From contig NC_027864.1 in NCBI RefSeq assembly GCF_000187245.1, positions 248,001 to 312,000 of the forward strand: a stretch of 64,000 nt of DNA. The letters are read 5' to 3'. A program made the translations under genes and the position numbers. The notes below the pieces were generated by a model that had not been told where the DNA came from, made no database searches, and saw only the letters and a program-made list of their open reading frames with translations. Positions within the stretch are counted from its first letter, which is position 1; each line of letters starts with the position of its first letter. Below, one piece after another: positions 19,220 through 30,900 of this stretch. The stretch comes from Ogataea parapolymorpha DL-1. Taxonomy: Eukaryota > Ascomycota > Pichiomycetes > Pichiales > Pichiaceae.

Positions 19220-20218
19220 ATGAGTCTCCCCAAGGTGTCTGGCCGTCTCCAAGATATCTCGCCGCTGGTGCTTGGCGGTGCAACCTTCAACACCCAGTAC
19301 AACGACGACCCGTACTCCATGCACATCCGCGACCTGCTGTACACGGCTTTCGAAAATGGTATCAACGCTATCGATACGTCTCCCTACTACGGTCCTTCTG
19401 AGGAACTGATTGGAGACGCCTTGAAGAAACTGCTAGACTCAGGCAAAGTGTCTCGTGACAACTATTATATCTGCACCAAGGTGGGCCGTATCCAGCTGGA
19501 CGAGTTTGATTACTCACAAGATTGGGTCAAAACGTCCATTTATCGGTCCTTGAAGCGGCTCAACACCGATTATTTGGACGTGGTGTATTTGCACGACGTG
19601 GAGTTTGTAGACGATGCCGGGATTTTTGAGGCGCTTCAAACGCTGATGGAACTCAAAAAGCAGGGACTTATCAGATACGTTGGTATTTCTGGCTACCCTG
19701 TCCCCTTCCTCCATCGTATTGCATCCGAGTGTGTGTCGAAGCCAAATATCGGTAAACTGGACCTGGTGCTCAGTTATTCCAACATGTGTCTGCAAAACAC
19801 CCTGTTGGCACAGTGGTACGGCAAGTTTATGGAAACAGGCATCCAACTGTTGAATAATGCCTCTATCTTGTCTATGTCGTTGCTAAGATCTCAGGAAACC
19901 AGACCGTTCCACCCTGGCTCACCGAAATTGAAGCAGGTCTGCTCTGATTTGGCGACTGCTCTCAAAGAACACCACAACACTGAGCTTGCTGAGCTGGCTA
20001 CCCGGTTCGCCATTCGCGAATGGCTGCCTAAACAGGGCAAGACAGTGATTGGTGTGTCTAACATAGACGAGCTACACTCTGCTCTGGAGCAGTACAAGGC
20101 CGTCATGGAAAAGACCAACGACGAATCCGACCACAAGCTGGTTAAATTGAGTCAATCATTTTTGGGCCACCATTTGAACGAGACATGGAACAGCGGCCGT
20201 TATAAAGCAACGTTATAA
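19220..20218 (+). CDS. ARA2: NAD-dependent D-arabinose dehydrogenase (aldo-keto reductase)
   Basis: 332 residues. S-P-L-V-L-G-G-A-T-F-N-T-Q-Y and G-I-N-A-I-D-T-S-P-Y-Y-G-P-S-E-E-L-I-G closely follow yeast Ara2, which oxidises D-arabinose to the lactone for D-erythroascorbate synthesis. The catalytic tetrad of the aldo-keto reductase fold is visible: Asp52, Tyr57, Lys87 (I-C-T-K-V-G-R) and His125 (Y-L-H-D-V-E-F). S-I-L-S-M-S-L-L-R-S-Q-E-T-R is also shared with Ara2. It lies 58 bp from SUB1, divergent, and is convergent with FOX2 (11 bp between stops). Confidence 0.93.
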   Translation: MSLPKVSGRLQDISPLVLGGATFNTQYNDDPYSMHIRDLLYTAFENGINAIDTSPYYGPSEELIGDALKKLLDSGKVSRDNYYICTKVGRIQLDEFDYSQDWVKTSIYRSLKRLNTDYLDVVYLHDVEFVDDAGIFEALQTLMELKKQGLIRYVGISGYPVPFLHRIASECVSKPNIGKLDLVLSYSNMCLQNTLLAQWYGKFMETGIQLLNNASILSMSLLRSQETRPFHPGSPKLKQVCSDLATALKEHHNTELAELATRFAIREWLPKQGKTVIGVSNIDELHSALEQYKAVMEKTNDESDHKLVKLSQSFLGHHLNETWNSGRYKATL

Positions 20219-20229
20219 ACTTTAATATA

Positions 20230-22929
20230 TCACAGCTTGGACTTTGTTTCTTTGAGTCGTATTCCTGCACGGTCAATCACCAAACAGTTTCTGTCGACAC
20301 TCCATGTTTGGAAAACCACCGTCTGGCCGCTCTTCCAACCCAGCACCTTGAGCTGCTCACCAGGATACACCACGTTGGTGAATCTCACTTTGATCTCATC
20401 AAACACGCCGTAATGGTCCATTAGAAGCTTGGCACTGATCCCCATCGTTCCCAGTCCATGTAGGATTGGCCTGGAAAAGTTTCCGCCGCGCGCAAAGACA
20501 GGATCGATGTGCAATGGGTTAAAATCTCCGTTTAGACGGTACAATGCCGCCTGGTCTGAGAACGTTGTGTACGTGGACTCGAAATCTGGCCGGCCACGTG
20601 CCTCGAAGCTGTTTTGCAAGAACGGAATAGACCGCTTGTTGAACACTTCGTCTTTTCCACTGGCCGTCTCACTGTTCCGGATAAAGTATGACCCTTGGTT
20701 GTAGAAAACCAGCTCACCCTTCTCGTCGTGTGTTTCGTATCCCTCAATCACCAAGCTGTTCTTCTTACCATTTTTGTGCTTGTTGAACACAGCAACAGGG
20801 AAGGACTTGGTTTTGAGTTTTCCAGAGGTAGGAATCTGCTTTGCAATTTTCAGATAGTGCTCTCCATGGAGAAGCTTGGTCATGTCGAAGTTTTTCACCA
20901 AATCGCTGAAATCGAACGAGTCTGATCCCTCATTCAAGAACGGAATCACGCCAAAAGTCGGAACAGCCTGGAAATCGTCGTCGTTCTCGTACACGTACTT
21001 GAGCTCTTCGGCGTGACAGCCAACGGACAGATTGTATAGAATCACCTGGCGGTGGTCATAGCGATATCCGTCGGTCTTAACAGACGAATCCTCATCCTCC
21101 TCATCCTCTTCTTCTTCGTCCTCCTCATCTTCATCTTCGTCTTTGCCTCCAACACTTTCCAAAATAGCCATAGCTGATTGCTGCGCACTCTTCATATTCA
21201 CGCCTTTGCTGAAATCTGTGATTTCAGCCCAATGCTGTTCGATAAACTCGGGTGCAATATAGTCGTCGTGAGAAACTGCACCAATGGCCCGCTGCCACCG
21301 CGTATTGCCAACCCATCCAGCACCCACCTCATATAGCTCGCCGCTTACCTTCAGCTCGTCGCTCGCCAGAAGAACCACAAGAGGCGAGACCTGGTCAGCA
21401 CTGAACTTGTTAAGCTCATCGCTCTTGAATATGGTCTTCGTCATTGATGTTTCCGCGTGTGGAGCGATTGCATTGCACCGGATATTGGCCTTGGCACCTT
21501 CCAAAGAAAGACTGCGCGTGAAGGAGAGAACAGCGGCCTTGGCTGCGGCGTAATTTGCCTGCCCGAAATTGCCGTAGATTCCTGACGTTGAGGTCGTGTT
21601 GATGATGCTGCCGCCTTTTTGCTCTAAGAAAATCGGCCACACAAGCTTGCAAAGTCGGAACGTGGCCACCAGATGAATCTGAATCACGTGATCCCACTCC
21701 TGCTGCGACATCTTGGCGAAAGAGCGGTCCCTAAGAATACCTGCATTGTTGACGAGAACGTTGACGGTGCCAAACGCGTCCAGGGCGGTTTTAACAATTT
21801 TGTCCGCGTCGCTGTAGACGTTGAACCGAGCGCCAACCGCAGTACCCCCAGCTTGCCGAATCTCATCCACCACGCCTGAAGGGTCCTGGAAATCATTCAC
21901 AACGACCTTCGCGCCGTACCTGGCAAACCACAGTGCGTGGTGTCTTCCGAGGCCCGAGCCTGCCCCGGTGATGATGACCACTTTGTCTTTTAAAGAAGAG
22001 ATTCTAGTACTTCCCTGGTCATTTGGAGGAAGTTTCTTTGCCTGTTCCAGCAAGGAGTTGTAATCGTTTAGCTGAGTAGGATACTGAGCGTTTGTGAAAT
22101 CTGTCACCTGCGAGAATTTGCTAAGGATAGCCTCTGGTGTAAGGGATTCGTCTGGCTTGAGCAAGAGACCACCACTGCGTTCCCATCTAATCTGCGCAAA
22201 CAGACCAGCAGCCACCTCAAATATGCATCCAGAGCAGTTGCAACCACGGGACGACAAATACAGAACCAGAGGAGCGACCTTTTCGGGTAACAGTTTCTTT
22301 AGCACATCTGGTGGCATGACAGTCTCTGTCATTCTGGACTTGGCTAGCGGAGCAATGGCGTTTGCCTTGATATTGTACTTGGCTCCCTCTTTGGCCAACG
22401 TCTCTGCGAGTCCCACAAGTCCCATTTTGGCAGCAGAATAGTTTGTCTGTCCAAAGTTGCCATAGAGACCGGCGGGAGACGTCGTCATGATGATGCGGCC
22501 GAATTTTTGCTGCCGAAAAAGCGGCCAGCACAGTTTGGTGAGTTTGAACGCCCCGTTTAGATGGACGTCCAGAACATCGAGAAACTGTTTTTCAGTCATG
22601 TTTTTGAACGCGGCGTCCTTCAATATTCCAGCGTTGTTAATCAGGACATGCACCGTGCCGAATGCCTCCACAGCTGTCCGAACGATTCCGTCAGGATTAG
22701 TCACCACATTGTCATAGTTGGCGACGGCTGTACCGCCATCCTTGCGAATCTCATCGACAACAACGTCAGCTGCCTTGGTGGACGTGCCCGATCCGCCAAG
22801 CGTGCCCCCTAAATCGTTCACCACCACCTTGGCACCGCGAGAGGCAAAGCTCAGTGCGTACTGTCTACCCAGGCCTCCGCCGGCGCCTGTAATAATCACA
22901 ACAAGATCTTTTAGCTCTATCTCACCCAT
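20230..22929 (-). CDS. FOX2: Peroxisomal multifunctional beta-oxidation enzyme (MFE-2)
   Basis: 899 residues from the ATG at 22929. An open frame extends 38 codons further upstream, but the family begins at M-G-E-I-E-L-K-D. It carries out hydration of trans-2-enoyl-CoA and oxidation of (3R)-hydroxyacyl-CoA. Two short-chain dehydrogenase domains run in tandem (T-G-A-G-G-G-L-G-R near residue 14 with N-Y-S-A-A-K later; T-G-A-G-S-G-L-G-R near 320 with N-Y-A-A-A-K). A hydratase-2 domain fills the last 300 residues, with its signature N-G-D-F-N-P-L-H-I-D-P. The C-terminus S-K-L is a type-1 peroxisomal targeting signal. A run of about 20 Asp/Glu lies between the second dehydrogenase and the hydratase. 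Use on fatty acids is expected to be induced by oleate; no specific site was identified. Confidence 0.97.
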   Translation of the reverse strand: MGEIELKDLVVIITGAGGGLGRQYALSFASRGAKVVVNDLGGTLGGSGTSTKAADVVVDEIRKDGGTAVANYDNVVTNPDGIVRTAVEAFGTVHVLINNAGILKDAAFKNMTEKQFLDVLDVHLNGAFKLTKLCWPLFRQQKFGRIIMTTSPAGLYGNFGQTNYSAAKMGLVGLAETLAKEGAKYNIKANAIAPLAKSRMTETVMPPDVLKKLLPEKVAPLVLYLSSRGCNCSGCIFEVAAGLFAQIRWERSGGLLLKPDESLTPEAILSKFSQVTDFTNAQYPTQLNDYNSLLEQAKKLPPNDQGSTRISSLKDKVVIITGAGSGLGRHHALWFARYGAKVVVNDFQDPSGVVDEIRQAGGTAVGARFNVYSDADKIVKTALDAFGTVNVLVNNAGILRDRSFAKMSQQEWDHVIQIHLVATFRLCKLVWPIFLEQKGGSIINTTSTSGIYGNFGQANYAAAKAAVLSFTRSLSLEGAKANIRCNAIAPHAETSMTKTIFKSDELNKFSADQVSPLVVLLASDELKVSGELYEVGAGWVGNTRWQRAIGAVSHDDYIAPEFIEQHWAEITDFSKGVNMKSAQQSAMAILESVGGKDEDEDEEDEEEEDEEDEDSSVKTDGYRYDHRQVILYNLSVGCHAEELKYVYENDDDFQAVPTFGVIPFLNEGSDSFDFSDLVKNFDMTKLLHGEHYLKIAKQIPTSGKLKTKSFPVAVFNKHKNGKKNSLVIEGYETHDEKGELVFYNQGSYFIRNSETASGKDEVFNKRSIPFLQNSFEARGRPDFESTYTTFSDQAALYRLNGDFNPLHIDPVFARGGNFSRPILHGLGTMGISAKLLMDHYGVFDEIKVRFTNVVYPGEQLKVLGWKSGQTVVFQTWSVDRNCLVIDRAGIRLKETKSKL

Positions 22930-23366
22930 GAAGAAGCATAGCGGAGCGTGGCAGCTTATATACTTTTGCTGTCGCATGTGAATTTTCAAGTGTGGGGTCC
23001 GGGGAAATACAGGCTGTGCAAAAATATTTAAGGGAAGCGTCACTCACCAAGGTAGCGCAGAAAATCTTGCTTGAAGCTTAAAGACCACAGAAAGCCATTA
23101 CGTAGATGACTTGTTTCAAAGGTGCAGGCGAAGCAGAAGGAACTACTCTCGCCAGTGTTGTGAGATCTCCTCTAATTCTCTAAAATTTTAGCTCCTCTAT
23201 ACTTAGAGGATAAGTAAAAAAAAATTAGCTAGCTCCCTGAGCACTGCGTGTTTTGCGATTATGAAAGGAGGTGCACTGAGCATTCTTTAATGTTTTATGC
23301 TGGAGTGTTGTTCTCTCGTTATTACCTCATCACTCTGTTTCGCAATCATTATGTACATTCTATACC
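22930..23366. promoter_or_regulatory. FOX2 upstream region and USO1 3' flank
   Basis: 437 bp between two minus-strand genes. It holds an A/T tract at 23213-23226 and a 7-bp hairpin with four-base loop (TCCTCTA at 23193-23199, TAGAGGA at 23204-23210), which may take part in USO1 3'-end formation. The FOX2 promoter must lie here. No RNA gene or additional frame was accepted. Confidence 0.4.
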
Positions 23367-26300
23367 CTACTCCTCGTCATCGTCGTCGTCCGACTCGTCG
23401 CTAAAGTCGCTCACTTCCTCGCCTAACGACTTGAGCTTGAGCTTCATCTGCTTGTTTTTCTCGTCTAGCTCGCTCATGAGCAGCATTAGGTCATCAAATT
23501 CTCCTCTAGGAACCAAGTCCTCCTCTCTGCTCTTAGCATCTTTGAGCTTCTGCTCCAATTCGACTACCTGTTTCTGCAGCTTCTCGTGTTCGGCAGCCTT
23601 GGACTTCAATGTCTCGTAATCTTCCAGTGTCTTCTGTAGCTCAGTGTAGTCGCTCTGCAGCTTTTCGTGATCAGCAACTTTGCTCTTGAGTTCTTCGTAG
23701 TCTGTAGTCTTCCTTTTCAGCTCATCATATTCGGCGACCCTTTGTTGCAACTCGTCGTAATCTTGGGTTCTTTCTCGATATGCCTCCAACTCTAACAGTT
23801 CTGTCTTAAGCTTCTCTCTCTCCTTCATCTGTTTCTTGAGATCCACAAGCTCGCGGAGCTGCTCCTTCATTTTATCCCTGAGGTCATTAAGCTCGCTGCC
23901 TTTTGCCTCGATATCATTCTCCTTCTGCTTCAAACTCTCCTCCATGCTTGTCAGCCTGTCCTGCAACTTTTTTAGTTCTGCTTCCTTGGACGTCTGTGAA
24001 TCCAACAACTCTTGCCTTCCACTCGACAATGATTTCACCTGCTCCTTCAATTTCGAAACTTCTGCGTCCCTCTCTTTCTCGGTTTTTTTTAGCTTCTCAT
24101 CTAAAGAACTAATCTTCTGAGAATACTCCTTGACGACGGAATCGGAATTTCCAGCCAGAAGTGCTCTTTCTCGCTCAATCTCCTCAGCTTTGCCGCTCAA
24201 CTCCGAATTTAAGTTCTGCAATTCTTTCTCGTGCATTGCCACCAGCTCCTTCTTCTCGGCTTGCTCCTTCTGTAAGTCAGATTTCAAAACCTCGATCGCG
24301 CTCAAATGTGAGTCAAGCTCCTTTTTAACAGAATCATAATCAACAAGCTTCTTCTCCAGCTCTGAAAACTCAGCCAGTTTCCTCTCCTTCTCCTTCCTTA
24401 ATTCCTCTGCTTCCTTCATCAGCCGACGACACTCTTCGTCCTTGGCCTCGACATTCAACGAGATCATTGAGATGGTGGACTCGAGCGACTTCTTTTCCTC
24501 CGTGACCGTGTTCTTTAGCTCCCTCGTCTCGCCAAGCTGCTTCTTCAGGGACGTCACTGTCGTCTCCAGCTCCTCCTTTTCTTGTGTCGCTTGTTCGAGT
24601 CTCCTCTGGAGCGCCGCGGAAGACTTGGACACACTCTCAAGCTGCCGAAGCTTTTCCTCGTATTCCTTTATCTGAGCGTCTTTCTCCTGCTCAAGTTTCT
24701 GCTTTTCCTCCTCCCACCTCTTCTGGAGCTCGCTTTTCTCGTTTTCTAGTGCCCGTTTCTCCTCCTGCAACCGCTTTCTCTCGAAGTCTGCCTCCTTGCG
24801 GATTTCGTCTCGCTCTGCACTCAAGTTCTCCAATTGACGATGAATGTCCTCGTTCAATGCCTCCAATTCGGCCTTCTGTGCAGTCAAACTCGTAAGTTGC
24901 TTCCTCAAAGAGCCCGTAGACGTCTCTGCCTCCTTTCTTATCGACTCAAGGCTCCGAGTGGCCTCCAAATGGCCGCTACGCAATCTCTCAATCTCCTGCT
25001 CTGCCGCTTTTAATTTGCCAACAGTCTCCTCGTACGTCTTCCGTAGACCGTTGTAGTTGTCGTCACCCTTCTTGAGCTCCACAGTCAGACTCTGAATTTT
25101 GGACTCTAGTCCAGATATCTTCTCCTGCTGCTGCGCTATTTGTTGCTGAAGCTTTTCGTGCGTCTTCGCCATCTTCTGCGCCTCTTTCTCCAGATTTTTT
25201 TATCGTTTTGCTTTGCGACTCGTTGTCCTTTGTCAGCTGCATCAATTCACGGCTCATCTTGTTAATACCATCCTCTGCTTTGCTCTTTTGCTGTTCAATA
25301 ACGTTCAGCTTCTCTGAAAGCTGTTTGTTGCTTGCTTCCAACGAGGCCACCTTGGAAGTTGCTTCCTGGTGCCGCGTGGTTAACTGTGACAGATTCTGCT
25401 CCAGCTCGTTCTTGAGCTGCGTAAGCTTGCCTATGTCCTCAGAGCTCTTCGCGTAGTTTGTGTCCAGCAGCTCTCTGTCCTTTTCAAGCTTCTCGAGCTC
25501 GCTCTTCGTAGACTCGTACGTCTGTGCAAGCTCGTCGTATTCCGAAACGAGCCGCTCGATCTCGGCCTTCTGTTTCTCGATCGTCTCATCTGCCTCCTTG
25601 CGAACAGTCTTTAGATCGTTGGCTAGCGAAAGACAGTCGTTCTGGACAGTTTCAAAGGCGTCGAAGCTGAGCTTTTCTAGAGGCTCAAACGAGGGATCGT
25701 GACCTATGGCTCCCCGGAGCCGTCTGGAGTTCTCCTTCACCAGCTGCACAAATAATGGATCGAAATACACCTGCGGCAGCCCCGTGTCGTCTCTCTCTGG
25801 ATTCAGCAGAGTTTCCTCGTCGTAGTTGGAAAATGCCTCGCTCTTTTCGAACTGCTGGATTTTCAAGCTGAATGCATTGTCTCCGACCCGGCTCTTCAGC
25901 AACGAGCTCAGCTGCTGACGACTCACAGGCGATTTCTTTCTTGTAAATTCGTAAACTATAGCCAGCAAAACCACCACCATGCCCTGCGCAAGCAGGTTCT
26001 CATCGTTTGCCTCAACCAGATACGCAAGCAGCTGGTCCAAAATGGACGGGTCCTGCAAAAATCGGTCCACGGCTCGAAAATCCTCCCAGAGCCAGATGCT
26101 CAATAGCATCATATAGGCAATTGGGACACGCGGGTCCTTGAAGCGCAAACTCGAACACAGCGCCTGGCCAACGGCCTCAATGATGTTTAGGACGTCCTCG
26201 TTGGCGCTTGCGTTGCCGATCTGGACGGACATTGCCAGCTCGCGGCCCTCGTTGTAGTTCTCAAACACATAGATCAAAATTAAACATGCAAACCAGATTT

Positions 26301-27819
26301 TGTAAGGATTCAGTTGCAGGTCGCTGTCAACGTTGATAAGCGTTGCAAATAGGTTAGCTCCGGTGAAGGTTGTCGAGGCCGACCTGCTCTCGCCGTTTGC
26401 ATCATTCTCGGCTTCACCGTTTGCGCCTTCCTCCTCTTCCGGTTCGTCCTCGCTGTCGGGCACGCCGTTGAGCTTGTTGAACTCGTACTTTTGATCTTTC
26501 AAAAAAGCGTATTTGGCGTCCGCGTTGTCCTTGAAGTACGCATGTAGCGCCACCACAGAGGCCATCCGTAGATCAAATAAATGGACAGAGTTCGCGTAAA
26601 GACACCAGTTCAGCAGTGCATCTATCACTGGAACAACCTCGTCCATCTTCTGTGCTGCAGCGGGCAGCGTGGGGTCCATATACGGGACGTCGATCTGGGA
26701 GAACTGTAGCTGGATCTCGGCGTTGGAGCGGATGATATCTGCGGTAGTAAGAAGCGCATTGACCCGGACAACGTTGGGAATGCTAATGGAAAATACCAAA
26801 CGCAAAATCAGCATCAGAACGTCTGACTTTACAAGTGCTCTCTGTGCCTCGTCAATGGCCTCCACTCCTTCGGCCACAAACAGCCTGCATGTGTCAAGCG
26901 TGGTGAGCAAGTTCTGGAGCCGCTGCTCGTTCCACACAAACGGACCCAGCTCGCTCTCGGCCAGAGGCTGGTCCAAAAATTCCGCGAGTTTGTACATGCA
27001 ATTGGTTTCAATGAAAAACTTCTGGTTGCTAGCGTTGTATCTTAGCAGGTTCGCTATCAGCGACAAACAGTCCTGAACGACGATATTACCCTCAAGGCGG
27101 CCCTCGTCCTCTATAATGCGGTACAATTTTTCGAACGTGTTCTCGAAGACCACCAGCTTCTGAATGTGGAAATTGTCCTTGACGACGCCCATCAGCAGCA
27201 GGATTGCCTCGTTCCGAATCGGCTCGTAGGGGTCGTCAAGCGCCTGGCACAGCTTTGAGATCGCCAGCGGTGACTTAAGGGTGAGCTCTTTGGTCCGCAG
27301 CGGCCGCGTCGAACATAACGCCTGGAGCAGTTGCAACGAGTACAGCTTGATATGGATATCGTCTGCCTCGACGAGATCCACCAGAATATCGAAACTTTTC
27401 ACCGATTGAGTCAACTCGTCGAAAATCCACAGCGAAAACTGGTCTGTCACGTTGTCGAGCACCAAACTCGGCGACGGATACTTGCCGTTCTTGAGTCTTG
27501 TCTGCTGGCTAATCCAGCTTCTAGTTAGATCCTCGTCGCCCTCGCCCCGGATAAACAGAATTAAGAGGGTTTCGAGCACTGCCCTGACAATATCAAGATC
27601 CAGCACGTCCTTGTGCAGGGTCGCAACAAGACTCTTGAGACCGTTGGCAATGACAATCTCTCGATACTGTCTGCTGAACGATTTGAGCCCCAAAACGGCA
27701 GCCCGGCGGTCGGTCAATAACGTCGCGTGCGACAGCCGGTCCACGAGCGTCGCAATTGAGTCGCTGACCTCCTTCTCGCTCGCGCTGGGCGTGCTCATAA
27801 AGTTCTGAAGAAGCTCCAT
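23367..27819 (-). CDS. USO1: ER-to-Golgi tethering factor Uso1/p115, interrupted by a one-base frameshift
   Basis: Two frames make one protein of about 1480 residues (S. cerevisiae 1790). The first frame (27819 to about 25202) has the armadillo-like globular head: M-E-L-L-Q-N-F-M, then T-D-R-R-A-A-V-L-G-L-K-S-F-S-R-Q-Y-R. This is followed by the start of a long coiled coil. At a run of seven T on the plus strand (25195-25201) the frame shifts, and the coil continues at N-L-E-K-E-A-Q-K-M-A-K-T to the stop at 23367. Reading six bases there restores a continuous heptad pattern. The tail ends with an acidic segment (D-D-D-D-E-E). Uso1 tethers COPII vesicles to the Golgi with Ypt1. An eight-T run at 24083-24090 in the same gene is in frame. 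The gene is essential in S. cerevisiae, so an error in the sequence is the simplest reading. Confidence 0.9.
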
Positions 27820-27907
27820 GTGGTGTTTATTTTACGTCAAACCGTGTATTTTTCTGAATATTTGGCCATAAATTTAAAAAAAAATACACCTCGCACCAAC
27901 AGCCAGA

Positions 27908-30900
27908 TCAGAGCCCCAGCTTGCTGTTGATGGCACCCTTGATGGCGTCGTTCTTGGTCTCGTTCACGAACTTGTCGAAATCGTCGTTCAGGTCGGCCAC
28001 ATAGGTCTCCACGCGGTTATTGGCCACGTCCAGGCGGTTCTGGGCGTGCTGCTTCCATCTCGAAATGTTCCTCGTCACGGTGGACATGCTGATAGGCGCG
28101 ACCGGTTTATCGGTCAAGCCTGGGTGTTGGTGTAGTGCGTTGGGATCGTAGTATTTTGGCTTCGCAGTGCCCATCAAGCTGTAATTTGCTGGGTTGTAGG
28201 GCGAGATGTCCCAAGCAAGCTCATACTCCGGATGGTTTGTTTTTTCCGGCCGTTCCCGTCCAACAAGCAAATGATACAGTTTCGTGTACGACAACGACGA
28301 AGTGCCCTTGACAAAGTAATTTGTGGACGGCCGGTACGGTATCAAAATGTTGCGCAGAAACAGCACGTCGTCGCCGTTGATCGTCTCCAGGGACATGACC
28401 GGCTGACGCAATCCCATGATGTTAACCAGGGCCGCCTCTGTCTCGTTGACTCTCAAAAAAACATCGCCTAGCGGCAGCACAGAGCTCTGCGGGGTGTACT
28501 TGGCCTCCAGTCGGTACGGAATGCGCATGCTGGACAGTTCAGAAAGGGACGGGATCGTATAGACGGTCATTTTTTTCGTAGCCCCCATCAGTGCTACCAA
28601 ACAGAAAGCAACATTTCCTTTCTGTGTTTTTGTGCCTGTGATGCCGATTTTCGACAATTCACCCTTTCCAAACGTCTTGTGGGCCATCTTGGACCCGTTC
28701 TTCACAATCCGTATGTCGCTCGATGACGCTGCGATGATAGAGAGCGGTGTTTTGTCTGCCGGTAGCGGTGAGCTCAGATGGCGGATAGACGCCGTACTTG
28801 GACGTCCTGTATCCGAGTTGATGGGGATAATTTCCAGGATCTCAGCATCGTTGGAGTCTATTTGCTCCACCAGCCGCAGAGAAAATCGTATGCCGGAAAC
28901 AACCTCGAAAACGAGTAGTCGTCCTATCCGGGTCCCCACAATCATCAATAATCCCGGTTGGCCGTAAGCAAACTCAATGGATGTCGGCACAATAGGCAGC
29001 GAAAGCCCATCGTCGATCAGTTGCGTGTTGTATATGACGGTGTTGGATCTGCGGTCAATGACCACGAGCTGTCCCGATTCGTAGCCGATACCAACGAACC
29101 CAACGTTACTGTTGCATAGGGCCGTCACCGTGCCATATCCCATGCTTTTCACCAGCACTTTAGGCAAAAATCCTTTTTTCAAGTCTCTAGGGGCACGGTC
29201 GCTGATATCAATAATTTGTCGTTCCGCCTTGGTGGATGAGAGCTCCAATGAGCTCATTCGCCGGTTTAAGTCGCCCTGAGCAGGTTGATATTTTTTGTTC
29301 TGTTGGTACGAAAAGAGTAACACGTCATTGTTGTACATGCTGCACGAAAGCTCGAGCTGCTCGGCAGCAAAGGACACTTTTGAGATGGAGTAATGAGGCG
29401 AGTCGTCAAGAAGAATTCTCGAGATGTCGATCTCAAAGGCAGTCGAGCTATCCAGCTCTCCCTCGGAGGAGTTCCAGATGCGAATGTAGCCATTCTCGTG
29501 GCCTGAAACAATGACAGACCCAACGTCTGCCTTGTATTTTGGCCTGCCGGGAATTCCTCCTTTTAAAATGCTATTTCGGGAGCTGTGGGTGTCGATCATG
29601 CCATTGAGGACTCTTTTGTCAATAAATGCAGAGGCTGAGAACGTTATTTTAGGATTCAGCCACGAAACCGTGGACGGGAAATAGCTGGCCTTGAAAGAGA
29701 GGTTCCCAGTAGGATAATTCATGAACTTCAATGACCCGTCGCTCAGAGTAAGTGCTATGAGTTTTGGGTCATGGTTCCCGTCATAGTAGGGCGATGCTTC
29801 TCCTAGTGGAACAAAATCAACAATGTTGGCAGCGGCGTGAATAGCGAATATGTTCTGCTGTTTTGGTTGCGCATAGTATTTGGCCATCTGTGTATAGCTT
29901 GTCATTGAATACGACAACATGCGCCCAAAATCCATTCGCACGAGCTGGTGGTAGCCCTCAGTCTCAAACGAGTCTCCACCACAGAACAGCAAGGAAGTCC
30001 GTTCGGGATCGTGCTCGCACAGCCACGCAGCTTTTTTAATTTTCGTCATTTTGGGACCATGATGAATGTCTCCTGACGGCGAGTCAATGTAGCTGTCAAA
30101 GGGCGAGCGTGCCAGTATCTGTTCTCCTGTGAGGGCATCCCAGAAAACCAACGAATTATCGTCGTGGATGGTGACAACGTGGAGACCGTTAGGATGCCAT
30201 AACGACTGAACAACGTTCGGTATGTAGTAGCCAGAAGAATCGTATTTGTACGTTGCGTTCTCTCCCCCTGGTGCTCCCTTCGATAATTTGTACACGAACT
30301 GCTTGACTGCTTTGTTCTCCGCAAGATTAAACTCGATGGTCATCTTAGTGTAGGAAATTAGAAGAGTGCCAAAGTCTCGCGGATTCAGCTTAATCGAAGA
30401 CACATGCACGTCGCTCTCTAATATGAATGTGTTGTACTGCTGTTCTCGTAAAGACAAAATGGTGTCCAGGCCACTTTCTATGTTGAAAGCCTTCACAAGC
30501 CCGTTGCTGAATCCAACGTAAATAAATTCTAATGAGTAGTCTGTCTCGAACGCGGTGATCTGGCTGCTGGTGACAATTTTGTGCAGCACTTTCTTGGCAG
30601 CCAAAGAAATCACAAATATGGTCTTAGAAGAGTCCACAGCCACTAGATACACGCCCTTGACAAACCGCAGGGACCGAATGGCACTGGTAGTGTTCAACGT
30701 CAAAGCACAGCTCACTCGGCTCTGTCCAAAAATGTGCACATGGTTGTAGTCTGTGACAATTGCCATCAGACTTTGCAATGGATCAAAAGCAACAGTCTTA
30801 ACCTTGCCTGCGACTCCGTAGGCTTGAAGCTCCTCTATAGAAAATGGCACAGAATCTAAACCTGCAGAAACTCCCGAGGCGCCCCGCGACCGCGGAAGAC

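Noticed and set aside
22930..23043. N-terminal extension of FOX2 by 38 residues
   Set aside because: Family alignment begins at M-G-E-I-E-L-K-D; the upstream residues are unlike any MFE-2 start and match promoter composition.
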